Source: Methylocystis silviterrae (lineage in GTDB: Bacteria; Pseudomonadota; Alphaproteobacteria; Rhizobiales; Beijerinckiaceae). From it: a stretch of DNA of 64,000 nt. The DNA lies in NCBI RefSeq assembly GCF_013350005.1, contig NZ_JABVWW010000002.1:302603-366602 (forward strand). The letters are read 5' to 3'. Every line of letters starts with the position of its first letter. The stretch's first letter is position 1. The notes beneath the pieces are model-generated. The model was not told where the DNA came from, searched no databases, and saw only the letters and a list, made by a program, of their open reading frames with translations. Both the position numbers and the translations under genes were made by a program. Shown here in pieces: positions 37,646-49,156 of the stretch.

Positions 37646-38548
37646 ATGCTGAATCGCCGCGCATTCTTGCGCCTGATCACCTCACTTACTGTTGCTGGCG
37701 GCGGCATCGCGATCTATGGCTCGCTCATCGAGCCGCTTTTTCGTTTGCGCGTCACCCGTTACGCCTTCACGCCGCCGACGTGGCCAAAAGATTTAAGGTT
37801 GCGGCTCGCGATTGTAGCCGATCTTCACGCCTGCGATCCGTGGATGACCGCCGAGCGTGTGACGGAAATTGTCGACCTGACCAACAGTCAGGGCGCTGAC
37901 TGCGCCTTGCTCGTTGGCGACTATGTGGCGACTCATAAATTTCAAAGACAGCAGCCGGCGAGCGCCTGGTCGCGCGCATTGGCGCGTCTCGACGCGCCGC
38001 TCGGCGTTCATGCCGTGCTCGGCAATCACGACTGGTGGGCGGATGAGGCGTCGATGCGCCGCGGCGAGGGCCTGCCGGATGTTGGCAAGGCCATGCAGGA
38101 TGCGGGTCTCGCCGTTTATCAGAATGACGCTGTGCGTTTGGTCAAGGACGGGAAAGCGTTCTGGATTGTCGGACTGGGCGATCAAATCGCCTTTGTCCCG
38201 GTGCGGGGGTGGCGCCATCCACGATATGGGATCGACGATCTGACCGTGGCGCTGACGAAAGTCGCTGACGACGCGCCAGTTATTCTGCTGGCGCATGAGC
38301 CGGATATTTTTCCGAGCGTGCCGGCGCGCGTTGCTCTTACGCTTAGTGGCCATACGCATGGAGGACAGATCAATTTCTTTGGCTGGCGCCCGAATGTGCC
38401 ATCACGTTATGGCGCGCGCTACGCTTATGGTCACAAGATTGAGAACGATCGTCACCTAGTCGTTTCTGCCGGGCTTGGCTGTTCGATCGCGCCCGTGCGG
38501 ATAGGTTGTCCGCCGGAGATCGTCGTCATTGATCTGGGTGTGGCGTAA
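37646..38548 (+). CDS. Membrane-anchored metallophosphoesterase (YkuE/YaeI-like)
   Basis: About 300 residues. The start [20 protein letters not shown] looks like a Tat-type or membrane-anchor leader with twin Arg. The calcineurin-like domain has [11 protein letters not shown] (Asp and His), [24 protein letters not shown] and [12 protein letters not shown]. Family members such as YkuE act outside the inner membrane; substrate unknown. It is divergent from vapBC and precedes uvrB by 50 bases. Confidence 0.9.
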   Translation: MLNRRAFLRLITSLTVAGGGIAIYGSLIEPLFRLRVTRYAFTPPTWPKDLRLRLAIVADLHACDPWMTAERVTEIVDLTNSQGADCALLVGDYVATHKFQRQQPASAWSRALARLDAPLGVHAVLGNHDWWADEASMRRGEGLPDVGKAMQDAGLAVYQNDAVRLVKDGKAFWIVGLGDQIAFVPVRGWRHPRYGIDDLTVALTKVADDAPVILLAHEPDIFPSVPARVALTLSGHTHGGQINFFGWRPNVPSRYGARYAYGHKIENDRHLVVSAGLGCSIAPVRIGCPPEIVVIDLGVA

Positions 38549-38598
38549 CCGCTCCTTTGGCGCTTCCATCCCGCCGCCGTCTCACCCATATTGCGGCC

Positions 38599-41232
<2,634 letters not shown>

Positions 41233-41262
41233 AGGTTTGCAGGCTTATGCTAGGGTCCAGAC

Positions 41263-42020
41263 TCATAACCAATAGCTGATTGTCGCGGCGATGCAGACGG
41301 CTGCGAGAAAGTTAGTCGCGCTTCGATCGTAGCGCGTGGCGATGCGCCTGAAGTCCTTCAACCGGCAGAACATGCGCTCAATCGCGTTGCGGTTTCGGTA
41401 AAGAAAGGGCGAGAAGCAGTTCTTCCATTTGCGATTGGCCTTGGGCGGGATGTTCGGCATCACGCCGGCATTCTCGAGCTGTCGGCGGATGGCGTCGCTG
41501 TCGTAACCTTTGTCGCCATGCAGGATGTCACAGGCGGGCATCTTCGACAGAAGCTCTGCGCCAGCGGTGCAATCGGCGACATTGCCGCCCGTGAGCATGA
41601 AGGCGACGGGTCGGCATTGAGCGTCTGTCAGCGCATGGATTTTGGTCGTCCGTCCGCCGCGCGATCGACCGATCGCCTGGGCGCGCTCCCCCCTTTGCCG
41701 CCACTGGCGGAGCGATGCGCCTTGACCGCGGAGGAGTCGATGAGAAGCTGCGGCGGCGGGCCGCCAGCTTGCGCGAGCGCGTGGAAGAGATTGACCCACA
41801 CGCCCTTGGCCGCCCACCGGACATAACGGTTGTAGAGCGTCTTGCGCGGCCCGTATTCCGACGGCGCGTCGATCCAGCGCCCGCCGGATTTCAGCACATG
41901 GACAATCCCGCTGATCACGCGCCGATCGTTGACCCGCGCCTTGCCCCTCGTGTCAGTGGGGAGGTGCGGCGCAATCTTCGCAAACTGGGCGTCGGTCAGC
42001 CAAAAACGGTCGGGAATCAT
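41263..42020 (-). CDS. IS5/IS427-type transposase, made by -1 frameshift
   Basis: DDE transposase of about 252 residues if the two frames are joined. The first frame, from ATG 42020, begins MIPDRFWLTDAQFAKIAPHLP and carries the first catalytic Asp in LLIDSSAVKAHRSA; it runs out near 41628. The second frame carries GRSRGGRTTKIHALTD, the second Asp in DILHGDKGYDSDAI and the Glu in RNAIERMFCRLKDFRRIATRYDR, ending at 41263. An A3G6 tract at 41688-41696 lies where the frames must join. Both halves are intact, so the element may still be active. Confidence 0.88.
41688..41696 (-). other. Slippery site AAAGGGGGG for transposase frameshift
   Basis: In the zero frame the codons are AAA GGG GGG; shifting back one base gives GAG CGC GCC CAG and the conserved ERAQAIGRSRGG. 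A homopolymer of this kind is used for -1 frameshifting in many IS5-family elements. Confidence 0.7.
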
Positions 42021-42127
42021 TGGCGCTTCCTTTCGGAAGCTGTGAATCACGACATCGCGCCCAAGCCAACAACTTTATAGGTCCGAGCCCTAATTTGGAA
42101 GATGGGTGAATACAATGGTGGGAGCTG

Positions 42128-42673
42128 ATGGGAATGAGTATTGTCCTTGCATTGTTGGCTACGATATTTGGTATTTTTGGTGTTATTAGCGGCATTTTAT
42201 TGAATGAATTTATGCGGAGAAAGAACCGCCGCGAGGTGTTCGCAGGGAAAATATTTGAAAAAAGACTCGTAGCCTATGAAGGCCTCAACGATCATATACA
42301 GCGTGGCGTCGTTGCTGCCGACGAAGTAATCAAAAATGCGGAGCTTTCACCGTCGCAACGGCATGAGCTTATCTCCGCTACAGTAAGCGAAATAGCTAAT
42401 TATGTCGACAAACATCAATTATACATTGATCAGGAGATCGGCGCACATTGTACGGCGCTTTTCATGGGGGTCGAAGATATTCCCGAGGCAGCAGGAGAGG
42501 TTCGTGAAGCTCTTCTTCGTGACTATAGAACGATGCGAAAAGACGCATTTCAGATGATCGCCGAGGATTCGGGAATCGCAGAGATCAACAAACTGTTCAG
42601 AGTTATCAACCGTCCAGATATTGGCGGCCCCCTTATCGAACGTATTCGAGAGCTGCGGAAGCAGATTTCATAA
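42128..42673 (+). CDS. Orphan membrane-anchored hypothetical protein, AT-rich
   Basis: 181 residues. An N-terminal membrane helix (IVLALLATIFGIFGVISGILL) is followed by a basic stop-transfer RRKNRR and a cytoplasmic, helical, charged domain of about 145 residues with no motif I recognise. GGGAG lies four bases before the ATG. Base composition and codon use are far more AT-rich than any neighbour (many TTA, TTT, ATA, AAT codons), which suggests recent acquisition. It lies between the IS and the duplicated uvrB tail. Confidence 0.75.
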   Translation: MGMSIVLALLATIFGIFGVISGILLNEFMRRKNRREVFAGKIFEKRLVAYEGLNDHIQRGVVAADEVIKNAELSPSQRHELISATVSEIANYVDKHQLYIDQEIGAHCTALFMGVEDIPEAAGEVREALLRDYRTMRKDAFQMIAEDSGIAEINKLFRVINRPDIGGPLIERIRELRKQIS

Positions 42674-42713
42674 GGCGGATAGGTCGCTTACATGATCGCA
42701 AGGGTGGCGGCTG

Positions 42714-42764
42714 TCTTCCGGCGGCAAGCCCGGCACGCGCACGGTGAAGAGCAAGCCGAAGTGA
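42714..42764 (+). repeat. Right direct repeat: second copy of uvrB 3' end
   Basis: 49 of 51 bases equal 41182-41232, including the stop codon; coding would be [16 protein letters not shown]. It has no start of its own, so it is a remnant. Element C begins 12 bases after it. Confidence 0.9.
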
Positions 42765-42775
42765 CGCCGCTTCTT

Positions 42776-42834
42776 CCTTCTCCCGCTTGCGGGAGAAGGT
42801 GGCCCTCGCGTCAGCGAGGGTCGGATGAGGGCGC
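42776..42834. repeat. Left terminal double palindrome of element C
   Basis: Outer hairpin CCTTCTCCCGC-TT-GCGGGAGAAGG, then GTGG and inner hairpin CCCTCGC/GCGAGGG, then TCGGATGAGGGCGC. The ATG in GGATGAGGG is the first possible start of the nuclease gene. Confidence 0.88.
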
Positions 42835-43226
42835 AAATGCGTGACGACACGCCAAGGGAAAGGCTCCGGCAAGCACGCGCGCTTCGTCAGGAAATGACCA
42901 TAGCGGAAGCGATTCTATGGAAACATCTGCGTGGGCGCGGGCTGCTCGGCATGAAGTTTCGGCGCCAAGTTCCGATTGGTCCTTACATCGCGGATTTCGC
43001 CTGTGTGTCTGAGCGCCTGATCATTGAGCTTGACGGGCCTCCGCACGAAAACGCCGAACGGCGGGAGCGGGACCAGAGGCGCGATGATTGGTTCTTGAGC
43101 GACGGGTGGCGTGTGTTGCGCTTGTCGAATGAGCGTGTGATCGGAGGCGCGGCGCTGGACGACATATCGAGAGTGCTGAACGCGCCCTCATCCGACCCGG
43201 CTTCGCCGGGCCACCTTCTCCCGTAA
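42825..43226 (+). CDS. DUF559 (Vsr-like) endonuclease-domain protein, copy C
   Basis: 133 residues (129 if the ATG at 42837 is used). Family blocks are [48 protein letters not shown] with the acidic site, and [14 protein letters not shown]. The first ATG is inside the left palindrome; the last residues [13 protein letters not shown] and the TAA stop are coded by the right palindrome, the stop falling in the outer hairpin loop. So gene and repeats have been inherited as one block. Role unknown; nuclease by fold. Confidence 0.85.
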   Translation: MRAQMRDDTPRERLRQARALRQEMTIAEAILWKHLRGRGLLGMKFRRQVPIGPYIADFACVSERLIIELDGPPHENAERRERDQRRDDWFLSDGWRVLRLSNERVIGGAALDDISRVLNAPSSDPASPGHLLP

Positions 43227-43237
43227 ACGGGAGAAGG
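43182..43237. repeat. Right terminal double palindrome of element C
   Basis: GCGCCCTCATCCGACCC, inner hairpin CCCGGC/GCCGGG, CCACC, outer hairpin CTTCTCCCG-TAAA-CGGGAGAAG. Inverted copy of 42776-42834. Confidence 0.88.
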
Positions 43238-43395
43238 AATCGCGCCCCCAACTCCCTGGTTCACAAATCCTTCGTTCTCGACTAGGGTCCGCGCCGAGTC
43301 CGCTCCCCGACCGGGGCAGCGGGTTTTTCGCTTTTCACGCGCTAACTAAGCCGCGCGGCCAAACTCGCGGCGGAGAGCGCCTCACAAGGAACCAC

Positions 43396-43614
43396 ATGGC
43401 CAAGGAAGAACTGCTCGAATTTCCCGGCGTCGTCACCGAACTGCTGCCGAGCGCGATGTTTCGCGTCAAGCTCGAAAACGACCACGAAATCATCGCCCAT
43501 ACCGCCGGCAAGATGCGCAAGAACCGCATCCGCGTATTGACCGGCGATAAGGTGCTTGTCGAGATGACCCCTTATGATTTGACCAAAGGGCGTATAACAT
43601 ATCGTTTCCGGTAA
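43396..43614 (+). CDS. infA: Translation initiation factor IF-1
   Basis: 72-residue S1/OB-fold factor that binds the ribosomal A site during initiation. The sequence [22 protein letters not shown] with [32 protein letters not shown] is essentially invariant for the family. It is followed 24 bases later by maf, a common alphaproteobacterial order. Confidence 0.97.
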   Translation: MAKEELLEFPGVVTELLPSAMFRVKLENDHEIIAHTAGKMRKNRIRVLTGDKVLVEMTPYDLTKGRITYRFR

Positions 43615-43638
43615 TTTTCTTTTGGCGGAGCGACCTTC

Positions 43639-44277
43639 TTGACAGCCAATCCTCCAATCGCCCGTCCCAAGCTCGTTCTCGCCTCCGCCTCACCCCGGCG
43701 CCTGGCGCTGTTGCAGCAGGCCGGGCTCGACGCCGACGCCCTGTTGCCCGCCGACATCGATGAGACGCCGCACCGCGGGGAATCGCCGCGCGCCTACGCC
43801 ACCCGAATCGCCAGCGAGAAGGCCGCTGCCGCGGTAAAGCTGCGCGCGACGCAGCCCGAGCTGAAGGAATCCTTTCTGATCGCCGCCGACACTGTCGTCG
43901 CCGTCGGCCGGCGCATCCTGCCTAAGGCCGAGACGCGAGAGGAGGCCGAGGAGTGCCTGCAGCTGCTCTCGGGACGCCAGCACCGGGTCTATTCGGCGGT
44001 GAGCCTGATCACGCCGCGCGGCTATGAGCGCAAGCGTCTCGTCGAGGCGCGGCTGCGATTCAAGCGCCTCGGCTCGACCGAGATCGAGGCCTATCTTTCG
44101 ACCGGCGAGTGGCGCGGCAAGGCGGGCGGCTACGCCATTCAGGGACGCGCCGGCGTGTTTCTGGTGAAGATCGTCGGATCCTACACGGCGGTCGTCGGCC
44201 TGCCGCTGCACGAGACGGTGTCGCTCCTCGCAGGCGAGGGATATCCGGTGCTCGCGCCGTGGTTCGCGATGGCGTGA
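43639..44277 (+). CDS. Maf family nucleoside-triphosphate pyrophosphatase
   Basis: 212 residues. Maf proteins hydrolyse non-canonical or modified nucleotides such as dTTP, UTP or m7GTP to the monophosphate. Motifs are [18 protein letters not shown] at the start, [25 protein letters not shown] and [27 protein letters not shown]. The start is a TTG at 43639 with GGAG about eight bases ahead. Converges with alr, seven bases apart. Confidence 0.92.
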   Translation: MTANPPIARPKLVLASASPRRLALLQQAGLDADALLPADIDETPHRGESPRAYATRIASEKAAAAVKLRATQPELKESFLIAADTVVAVGRRILPKAETREEAEECLQLLSGRQHRVYSAVSLITPRGYERKRLVEARLRFKRLGSTEIEAYLSTGEWRGKAGGYAIQGRAGVFLVKIVGSYTAVVGLPLHETVSLLAGEGYPVLAPWFAMA

Positions 44278-44284
44278 CGCCGAG

Positions 44285-45421
44285 CTAAGCCCCGAGATAG
44301 CGCCGCGAGAATCGCGCGCCGAGCCGCGTGAGGATCTCATAGCCGATGGTGCCGGCGCGCGACGCCGCTTCCTCGATGCAAATGCCGTCGCCCAGCAGCT
44401 CGACCCATTCGCCGCGCTGCGCGGCCTCGCGCGGCGCCTCGGAAACGTCCAGCACGACATAGTCCATGGACACGCGGCCGATGAAGGGGCAGCGGACTCC
44501 GCCGACAAGCGCTTCACCTGCCGGCTTTTCAGCGCAAGAGGTGGCCCCGACCGGCACGCCGTCCGCATAGCCGACGCCGATCGTCGCGATGCGCGTGCGC
44601 CTCGGCGCCGACCAAAGCGCGTCATAGCCGACGCAGGCGCCTGGCTCGATCTCGCGCGTTGAGAGAATGCGCGCGCTGAGCCGCGCGACCGGCCGCACCG
44701 GGCATTCGGCATAGGGCGTGGGGTTGCCGCCAAACAGCGCGTAGCCGGGACGAACGAGATCGAAATGCGGGCGCTGCGGCAAGAAGACGGCCGAGGAATT
44801 CGCCATAGACGCCGGAATGTCGGCGAAACGCGCCCGGGCGTCCAGAAACGCCTCGATCTGCCGGGCGTTGCAAGGGGCGTCGCGCGTTTGCGAGCTGACG
44901 AAATGGCTCATCACCAGAGTAGGCGCGATATGGCGCGCGCGTTCCACCGCCTGCGCCGCCTCGCTGATCGGAATCCCGAAGCGATTCATTCCCGTGTCGA
45001 AATGGATCGCGGCTTTGGGCTTGCGCCCAGTCGCCGCCCATTCGTCGATTTCGCCGAGCGAACCCAACGCCGGTATAAGATCGGCGGCGACGAGGCGCGG
45101 CGCGGCGCCGGGCACGAGCCCGTCCAGCACATAGATGGTCGCGTCGTGGGCGACGGCCCGGGCCGCTTCGCCTTCGACGACATTGGCGACGAAAAAGGTT
45201 CGGCAGCCGGCCGAGAGCAGCGCGCGCATCGCGGGCGCGAGCCCCAAGCCATAAGCGTCGGCCTTCACCACCGCGCCGCATTCCGCGCCGCCGGCCAGCC
45301 GAGCCATCGTGCGCCAATTGTCGGCGAGGGCGGCGAGATCGACGATCAGAACGCCGGTCTCCGCCGGGTCCGAAGGCTCGGTCCAGGGACGAAGGCGCGC
45401 AGCGGGTTCGTTGATTCCCAT
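44285..45421 (-). CDS. alr: Alanine racemase
   Basis: PLP enzyme that makes D-alanine for peptidoglycan. The PLP lysine is in AVVKADAYGLG, the catalytic tyrosine in CVGYDALWSAP, and substrate-site residues in VRPGYALFGG and RVSMDYVVLDVS. 378 residues, full length, with an N-terminal extension of about 18 residues. ATG at 45421. Confidence 0.95.
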   Translation of the reverse strand: MGINEPAARLRPWTEPSDPAETGVLIVDLAALADNWRTMARLAGGAECGAVVKADAYGLGLAPAMRALLSAGCRTFFVANVVEGEAARAVAHDATIYVLDGLVPGAAPRLVAADLIPALGSLGEIDEWAATGRKPKAAIHFDTGMNRFGIPISEAAQAVERARHIAPTLVMSHFVSSQTRDAPCNARQIEAFLDARARFADIPASMANSSAVFLPQRPHFDLVRPGYALFGGNPTPYAECPVRPVARLSARILSTREIEPGACVGYDALWSAPRRTRIATIGVGYADGVPVGATSCAEKPAGEALVGGVRCPFIGRVSMDYVVLDVSEAPREAAQRGEWVELLGDGICIEEAASRAGTIGYEILTRLGARFSRRYLGA

Positions 45422-45472
45422 CTCAATGCCATTTTAGGCCGCAAAAGGCGGCGTCCAGATGGCGACGGCATT

Positions 45473-45904
45473 CTACTCTGAATTTGGCAGAAGACGTTCG
45501 AATTTCGCGCGCACCTCGGGAGGCAGGCGGCGCGCGCGCCCGGCTTCGACGCACACAATCCGGACCTTGGCGCGGACAAGCAGTTCCGCCTGCCGCAAAA
45601 CCCGCTGCTCAAGCGTGAGCGAGGCGCCGCCGAGCTCGAGAGTCTCGGTTTCGACAGTTAGCAGGTCGTCCATCGTCGCGGGCTTTTGAAAATCGACGTC
45701 CATCGACCGGACGACGAAAAAAATCGGCGCGCCTGCGGCGCCCGCCAGCAGCGCGCGCTGATCAAGCCCCAGCGCGCGCAACATCTCCGTGCGCGCCCGC
45801 TCCATGAAGCGCAAATAAGAGGCGTGATAGACGAGTCCGGAAAAATCCGTGTCTTCGTAATAGACGCGTATGGAGAGGGACGGAGTTGGCGCGATTGTCG
45901 TCAT
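45473..45904 (-). CDS. ybgC: YbgC-type acyl-CoA thioesterase (tol-pal associated)
   Basis: 143 residues, single hotdog domain with the catalytic Asp motif YYEDTDFSGLVYHASYLRFMERARTEML. YbgC/TIGR02799-type enzymes hydrolyse acyl-CoA and usually head the tol-pal operon. Here no tolQRAB genes follow, so the gene is detached. The ATG at 45904 gives the family start; the open frame extends to 46000 without support. Confidence 0.88.
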   Translation of the reverse strand: MTTIAPTPSLSIRVYYEDTDFSGLVYHASYLRFMERARTEMLRALGLDQRALLAGAAGAPIFFVVRSMDVDFQKPATMDDLLTVETETLELGGASLTLEQRVLRQAELLVRAKVRIVCVEAGRARRLPPEVRAKFERLLPNSE

Positions 45905-46081
45905 TCTGCGTTCGGCTGGCGGCTGGGCTGGAGTTTTCACCCGGGAGACGGCGCCAGGCTTGAACGCCGCTGTTCTTGATACTGAGCGCAACAGTCGCAT
46001 TTAAAGGAATACGCTCTCAAGCGACGAAGAGCGTCGCTCGCGCTCCAAGGCGCGTCGCAACCATAACCGAGGAGCTTCCAC

Positions 46082-46741
46082 ATGTCTTTCCAGATTGGCG
46101 ACACCGCGCCGGATTTCGAAGCCGACACCACGCAAGGACATATCAAGTTTCATGATTGGATTGGCGATTCCTGGTGCATCCTATTCTCGCATCCCAAGGA
46201 TTTCACGCCGGTCTGCACAACCGAACTTGGCTACATGGCCAAACTCGAGCCGGAATTTAAGCGACGCAACGTCAAGATCATCGGCTTGAGCGTCGATCCG
46301 GTCGACAATCACGCCAAATGGGCGGTCGACATCGAGGAAACTCAGGGCGCGAAGCCGAATTATCCGATGATCGGCGACCCGGACCTGCGCATCTCCAAGC
46401 TCTATGGAATGTTGCCCGCGAGCGCGGGCGGCGACGCCAGCGTCAGGACGCCGGCCGACAACCAGACCGTTCGCAACATCTTCGTCATCGGTCCCGACAA
46501 GAAGATCAAGCTCATCATGGTCTATCCGATGACGACCGGCCGCAACTTCGACGAAGTGCTCCGAATCATCGACTCGCTGCAATTAACCTCCACACATAAG
46601 GTGGCGACGCCCGTCAACTGGCGGCCGGGCGATGACGTCATCATCGCGGGTTCGGTCTCCGACGAGGAAGCCAAGAAGATCTATCCGGACGGCTGGAACG
46701 CGCCGCGGCCCTATCTTCGCATTGTTCCGCAACCGAAATGA
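46082..46741 (+). CDS. 1-Cys peroxiredoxin (Prx6-like)
   Basis: 219 residues. The peroxidatic cysteine is in KDFTPVCTTELGYMAKL; the long C-terminal domain (VATPVNWRPGDDVII...) is that of the Prx6 group, which reduces hydroperoxides with a single active cysteine. GAGGAGC precedes the ATG. It is followed 27 bases later by a persulfide dioxygenase-rhodanese fusion, so the two probably form an operon handling peroxide and reactive sulfur. Confidence 0.94.
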   Translation: MSFQIGDTAPDFEADTTQGHIKFHDWIGDSWCILFSHPKDFTPVCTTELGYMAKLEPEFKRRNVKIIGLSVDPVDNHAKWAVDIEETQGAKPNYPMIGDPDLRISKLYGMLPASAGGDASVRTPADNQTVRNIFVIGPDKKIKLIMVYPMTTGRNFDEVLRIIDSLQLTSTHKVATPVNWRPGDDVIIAGSVSDEEAKKIYPDGWNAPRPYLRIVPQPK

Positions 46742-46768
46742 CGCGGGGCAGGCGCAGGAACGCGCGCG

Positions 46769-47806
46769 ATGATCTTCCGGCAATTGTTCGATAGCGTCTC
46801 CAGCACCTACAGCTACCTCCTCGCCGGCAATCGCGGCGGGGAGGCGCTGATCATCGATCCGGTGCTCGACAAGGTTGACCACTATCTGCAGCTGATGCGC
46901 GAACTCGATCTTCGGCTGGTCAAGGCCGTCGACACGCACACTCACGCCGATCATATCACCGGCCTGGGCGCGCTCCGCGACCGCACGCACTGCATCACGG
47001 TGATGGGCGAGCGCAGCAACGCCGACGTGGTGTCGATGCGCGTTCGCGAAGGCGAGCGCATCCGCATTCCGGGCGTCGAGCTCGATGTTCTCTACACGCC
47101 GGGACACACGGATGATTCATACAGCTTTGTGATGGCCGACCGGGTGTTCACCGGCGACACGCTGTTGATTCGCGGCACGGGCCGCACTGACTTTCAGAAC
47201 GGCGACGCGCGGGCGCAGTACGAGTCGCTTTTCGGCAAGCTGTTGAAGCTTCCCGACTCGACGCTTGTCTATCCTGCGCACGACTATAAGGGCGATACGG
47301 TCAGCACGATCGGCGAGGAGCGGGCGTTCAATCCGCGTTTGCAAGTCAAATCCGTCGATGAATATGTCGCGCTGATGGAAAGCCTGCATCTGCCCAATCC
47401 GAAAATGATGGACGTCGCGGTGCCGGCGAATATTCACATCGGATTGCATCAGGAGGACATCGCGCGGCGGGGCTGGTCGTTGACGCCGCAAGACGCGCTC
47501 GACGTTCTCGGTCAGCCTTCAACAGCTCTCGTCGATCTGCGCGAGCCGAATGAGCGTGAAACCCAGGGCGTCATTCCCGGTTCGCTGCATATGCCGTATG
47601 ACGAACTCGACGAGAATATTCGGGATGGCGGCCTGTTGCACGAATTGGCGGTCGCCACCGGCAAGCGCATCGTTTTTTATTGCGCCTTCGGCGAGCGTTC
47701 GGCGATGGCGGTCGAGGCCGCGCAGCAAGCGGGACTAACGTCCGCTCGCCACATTCAGGGCGGCCTCGACGCGTGGACAAAGGCCGGCGGTCCGCTCGTA
47801 GGTTAA
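46769..47806 (+). CDS. Persulfide dioxygenase (ETHE1-like) fused to rhodanese domain
   Basis: 345 residues. Residues 1-235 are a metallo-beta-lactamase fold with the iron site in THTHADHITG, GHTDDSYSF, FTGDTLLIRG and YPAHDY, typical of ETHE1/Blh persulfide dioxygenases. Residues 245-345 are a rhodanese domain with catalytic Cys in VFYCAFGERSAMA. Such fusions oxidise glutathione persulfide to sulfite and pass sulfane sulfur in sulfide detoxification. Clustered with the peroxiredoxin gene. Confidence 0.92.
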   Translation: MIFRQLFDSVSSTYSYLLAGNRGGEALIIDPVLDKVDHYLQLMRELDLRLVKAVDTHTHADHITGLGALRDRTHCITVMGERSNADVVSMRVREGERIRIPGVELDVLYTPGHTDDSYSFVMADRVFTGDTLLIRGTGRTDFQNGDARAQYESLFGKLLKLPDSTLVYPAHDYKGDTVSTIGEERAFNPRLQVKSVDEYVALMESLHLPNPKMMDVAVPANIHIGLHQEDIARRGWSLTPQDALDVLGQPSTALVDLREPNERETQGVIPGSLHMPYDELDENIRDGGLLHELAVATGKRIVFYCAFGERSAMAVEAAQQAGLTSARHIQGGLDAWTKAGGPLVG

Positions 47807-47908
47807 TTCAGACATTGGCTTGATTTTGGCTCGATCCGAGTCGACTCCTCCTAAGGAGCTGGAAAGCGTAGCTTGAGACGCCATGTACGCTCCTACGGAG
47901 TGTGCATC

Positions 47909-48016
47909 ATGAACTCGAAATTTCTAAGCCGCGCGCTGAAGGCGCTGGAGCATGCCGGCGAGATCGCCGCCGTTCTCTTATTTGGGGCAATGATTTATTT
48001 CGTGCTCACCGCGTGA
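47909..48016 (+). CDS. Small membrane protein (35 aa), tentative
   Basis: MNSKFLSRALKALEHAGEIAAVLLFGAMIYFVLTA: a positively charged start and one hydrophobic helix. GGAG lies nine bases ahead of the ATG. No homologue known to me; the supporting evidence is the ribosome site, the charge pattern and its fit into the gap before the convergent ruvB stop. Confidence 0.45.
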   Translation: MNSKFLSRALKALEHAGEIAAVLLFGAMIYFVLTA

Positions 48017-48023
48017 TCGCCGA

Positions 48024-49067
48024 TTAGTCTTCGCCTTCGCCAAACAATCCGAATTGCGCCGCGGGACGCGCCGGTTCGGCGAGGCCAAGGTGACGGAACG
48101 CGTGCGGCGTCAGCAGGCGCCCGCGCGGGGTGCGCTGCAAGAAGCCCTGCTGCAAAAGAAACGGCTCGATAATGTCCTCGATCGCGTCGCGCGGCTCGGA
48201 GAGCGCCGCGGCGATCGTCTCGATGCCGACCGGGCCGCCGCCGAAATTGACGGCCACCAGATTAAGATAGCGACGATCCATCACGTCAAGGCCGATTGAA
48301 TCGACCTCGAGGAGAGACAGAGCGTGATCGGCGAGTTTGCGGGTGATTGATCCCACGCCATCCACGACGGCGAAGTCGCGCACGCGTCGCAGAAGGCGGC
48401 CGGCGATGCGCGGCGTGCCGCGCGAACGGCGCGCGATTTCCTTCGCGCCCGAGACGTCGACGCCGATCCCCAGCACGCGCGCGCCGCGCTTGACGATCAG
48501 CTCCAGTTCTTCCGGCGTGTAGAAATTCAGCCGAACAGGAATGCCGAAGCGGTCGCGCAGCGGCGTCGTCAGGAGGCCGGCGCGCGTCGTCGCGCCGACG
48601 AGGGTGAATTTCGCAAGGTCGATCTTCACCGAACGCGCCGCGGGACCCTCGCCGATGATCAGGTCGAGCTGGAAATCCTCCATGGCCGGATAAAGGATTT
48701 CCTCCACCGCCGGATTGAGCCGGTGAATTTCGTCGATGAACAGCACGTCGCGCGGTTCAAGATTAGTGAGCAGCGCCGCAAGGTCGCCGGCCTTGGCGAT
48801 GACGGGGCCAGATGTCGAGCGAAAATTGACGCCAAGCTCGCGCGCGACGATCTGCGCCAGCGTGGTCTTGCCCAATCCCGGCGGGCCGACGAGCAGCACA
48901 TGATCGAGCGCGTCGCCGCGCGTCTTGGCGGCCTCGATGAACACCTTGAGATTGGCGCGCGCCGCCTCCTGGCCGGTGAAATCGGCAAGCGACAGCGGCC
49001 GCAGCGACGCGTCAGCGTCGTCGTCGCGTTCTTCTGGTGTTACGAGGCGGCGGGGAGGCGTGGTCAA
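48024..49067 (-). CDS. ruvB: Holliday junction branch migration helicase RuvB
   Basis: 347-residue AAA+ motor that drives branch migration with RuvA. Walker [12 protein letters not shown], Walker [11 protein letters not shown], sensor regions [18 protein letters not shown] and the C-terminal winged helix [22 protein letters not shown] are intact. Starts with TTG at 49067 after a GGAGAC box. Normally directly downstream of ruvA; here 1.6 kb away, with two unrelated genes between. Confidence 0.96.
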   Translation of the reverse strand: MTTPPRRLVTPEERDDDADASLRPLSLADFTGQEAARANLKVFIEAAKTRGDALDHVLLVGPPGLGKTTLAQIVARELGVNFRSTSGPVIAKAGDLAALLTNLEPRDVLFIDEIHRLNPAVEEILYPAMEDFQLDLIIGEGPAARSVKIDLAKFTLVGATTRAGLLTTPLRDRFGIPVRLNFYTPEELELIVKRGARVLGIGVDVSGAKEIARRSRGTPRIAGRLLRRVRDFAVVDGVGSITRKLADHALSLLEVDSIGLDVMDRRYLNLVAVNFGGGPVGIETIAAALSEPRDAIEDIIEPFLLQQGFLQRTPRGRLLTPHAFRHLGLAEPARPAAQFGLFGEGED

Positions 49068-49156
49068 GGGTCAGGTCTCCGACGCCGATCGGCATGGCCA
49101 TAAAGCTTCGACGCTTGCGCCGACATTTATACCGCGGGCCAGGGATTCGGAACGCC

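Larger units (their letters stand above)
41253..42090 (-). mobile_element. IS5-family (IS427-type) insertion sequence, 838 bp
   Basis: Ends are imperfect inverted repeats: GGGTCCAGACTCATAA at the left and, read inward, GGGCTCGGACCTATAA at the right. A TA dinucleotide flanks both ends (41251-41252 and 42091-42092), as expected for a TA target duplication. It contains one transposase in two overlapping frames. The size is standard for the group. Naming of the exact IS needs a search. Confidence 0.85.
42776..43237. mobile_element. DUF559 element C: nuclease gene bounded by inverted palindromes
   Basis: Left copy 42776-42834 and right copy 43182-43237 are reverse complements over about 57 bases except for the loop bases and the inner hairpin. 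Each has an outer hairpin (CCTTCTCCCG/CGGGAGAAGG), GTGGCC, an inner hairpin and GGGTCGGATGAGGGCGC. This is the cleanest of the three elements. The gene start and stop lie inside the repeats. No target duplication is evident. Confidence 0.65.
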
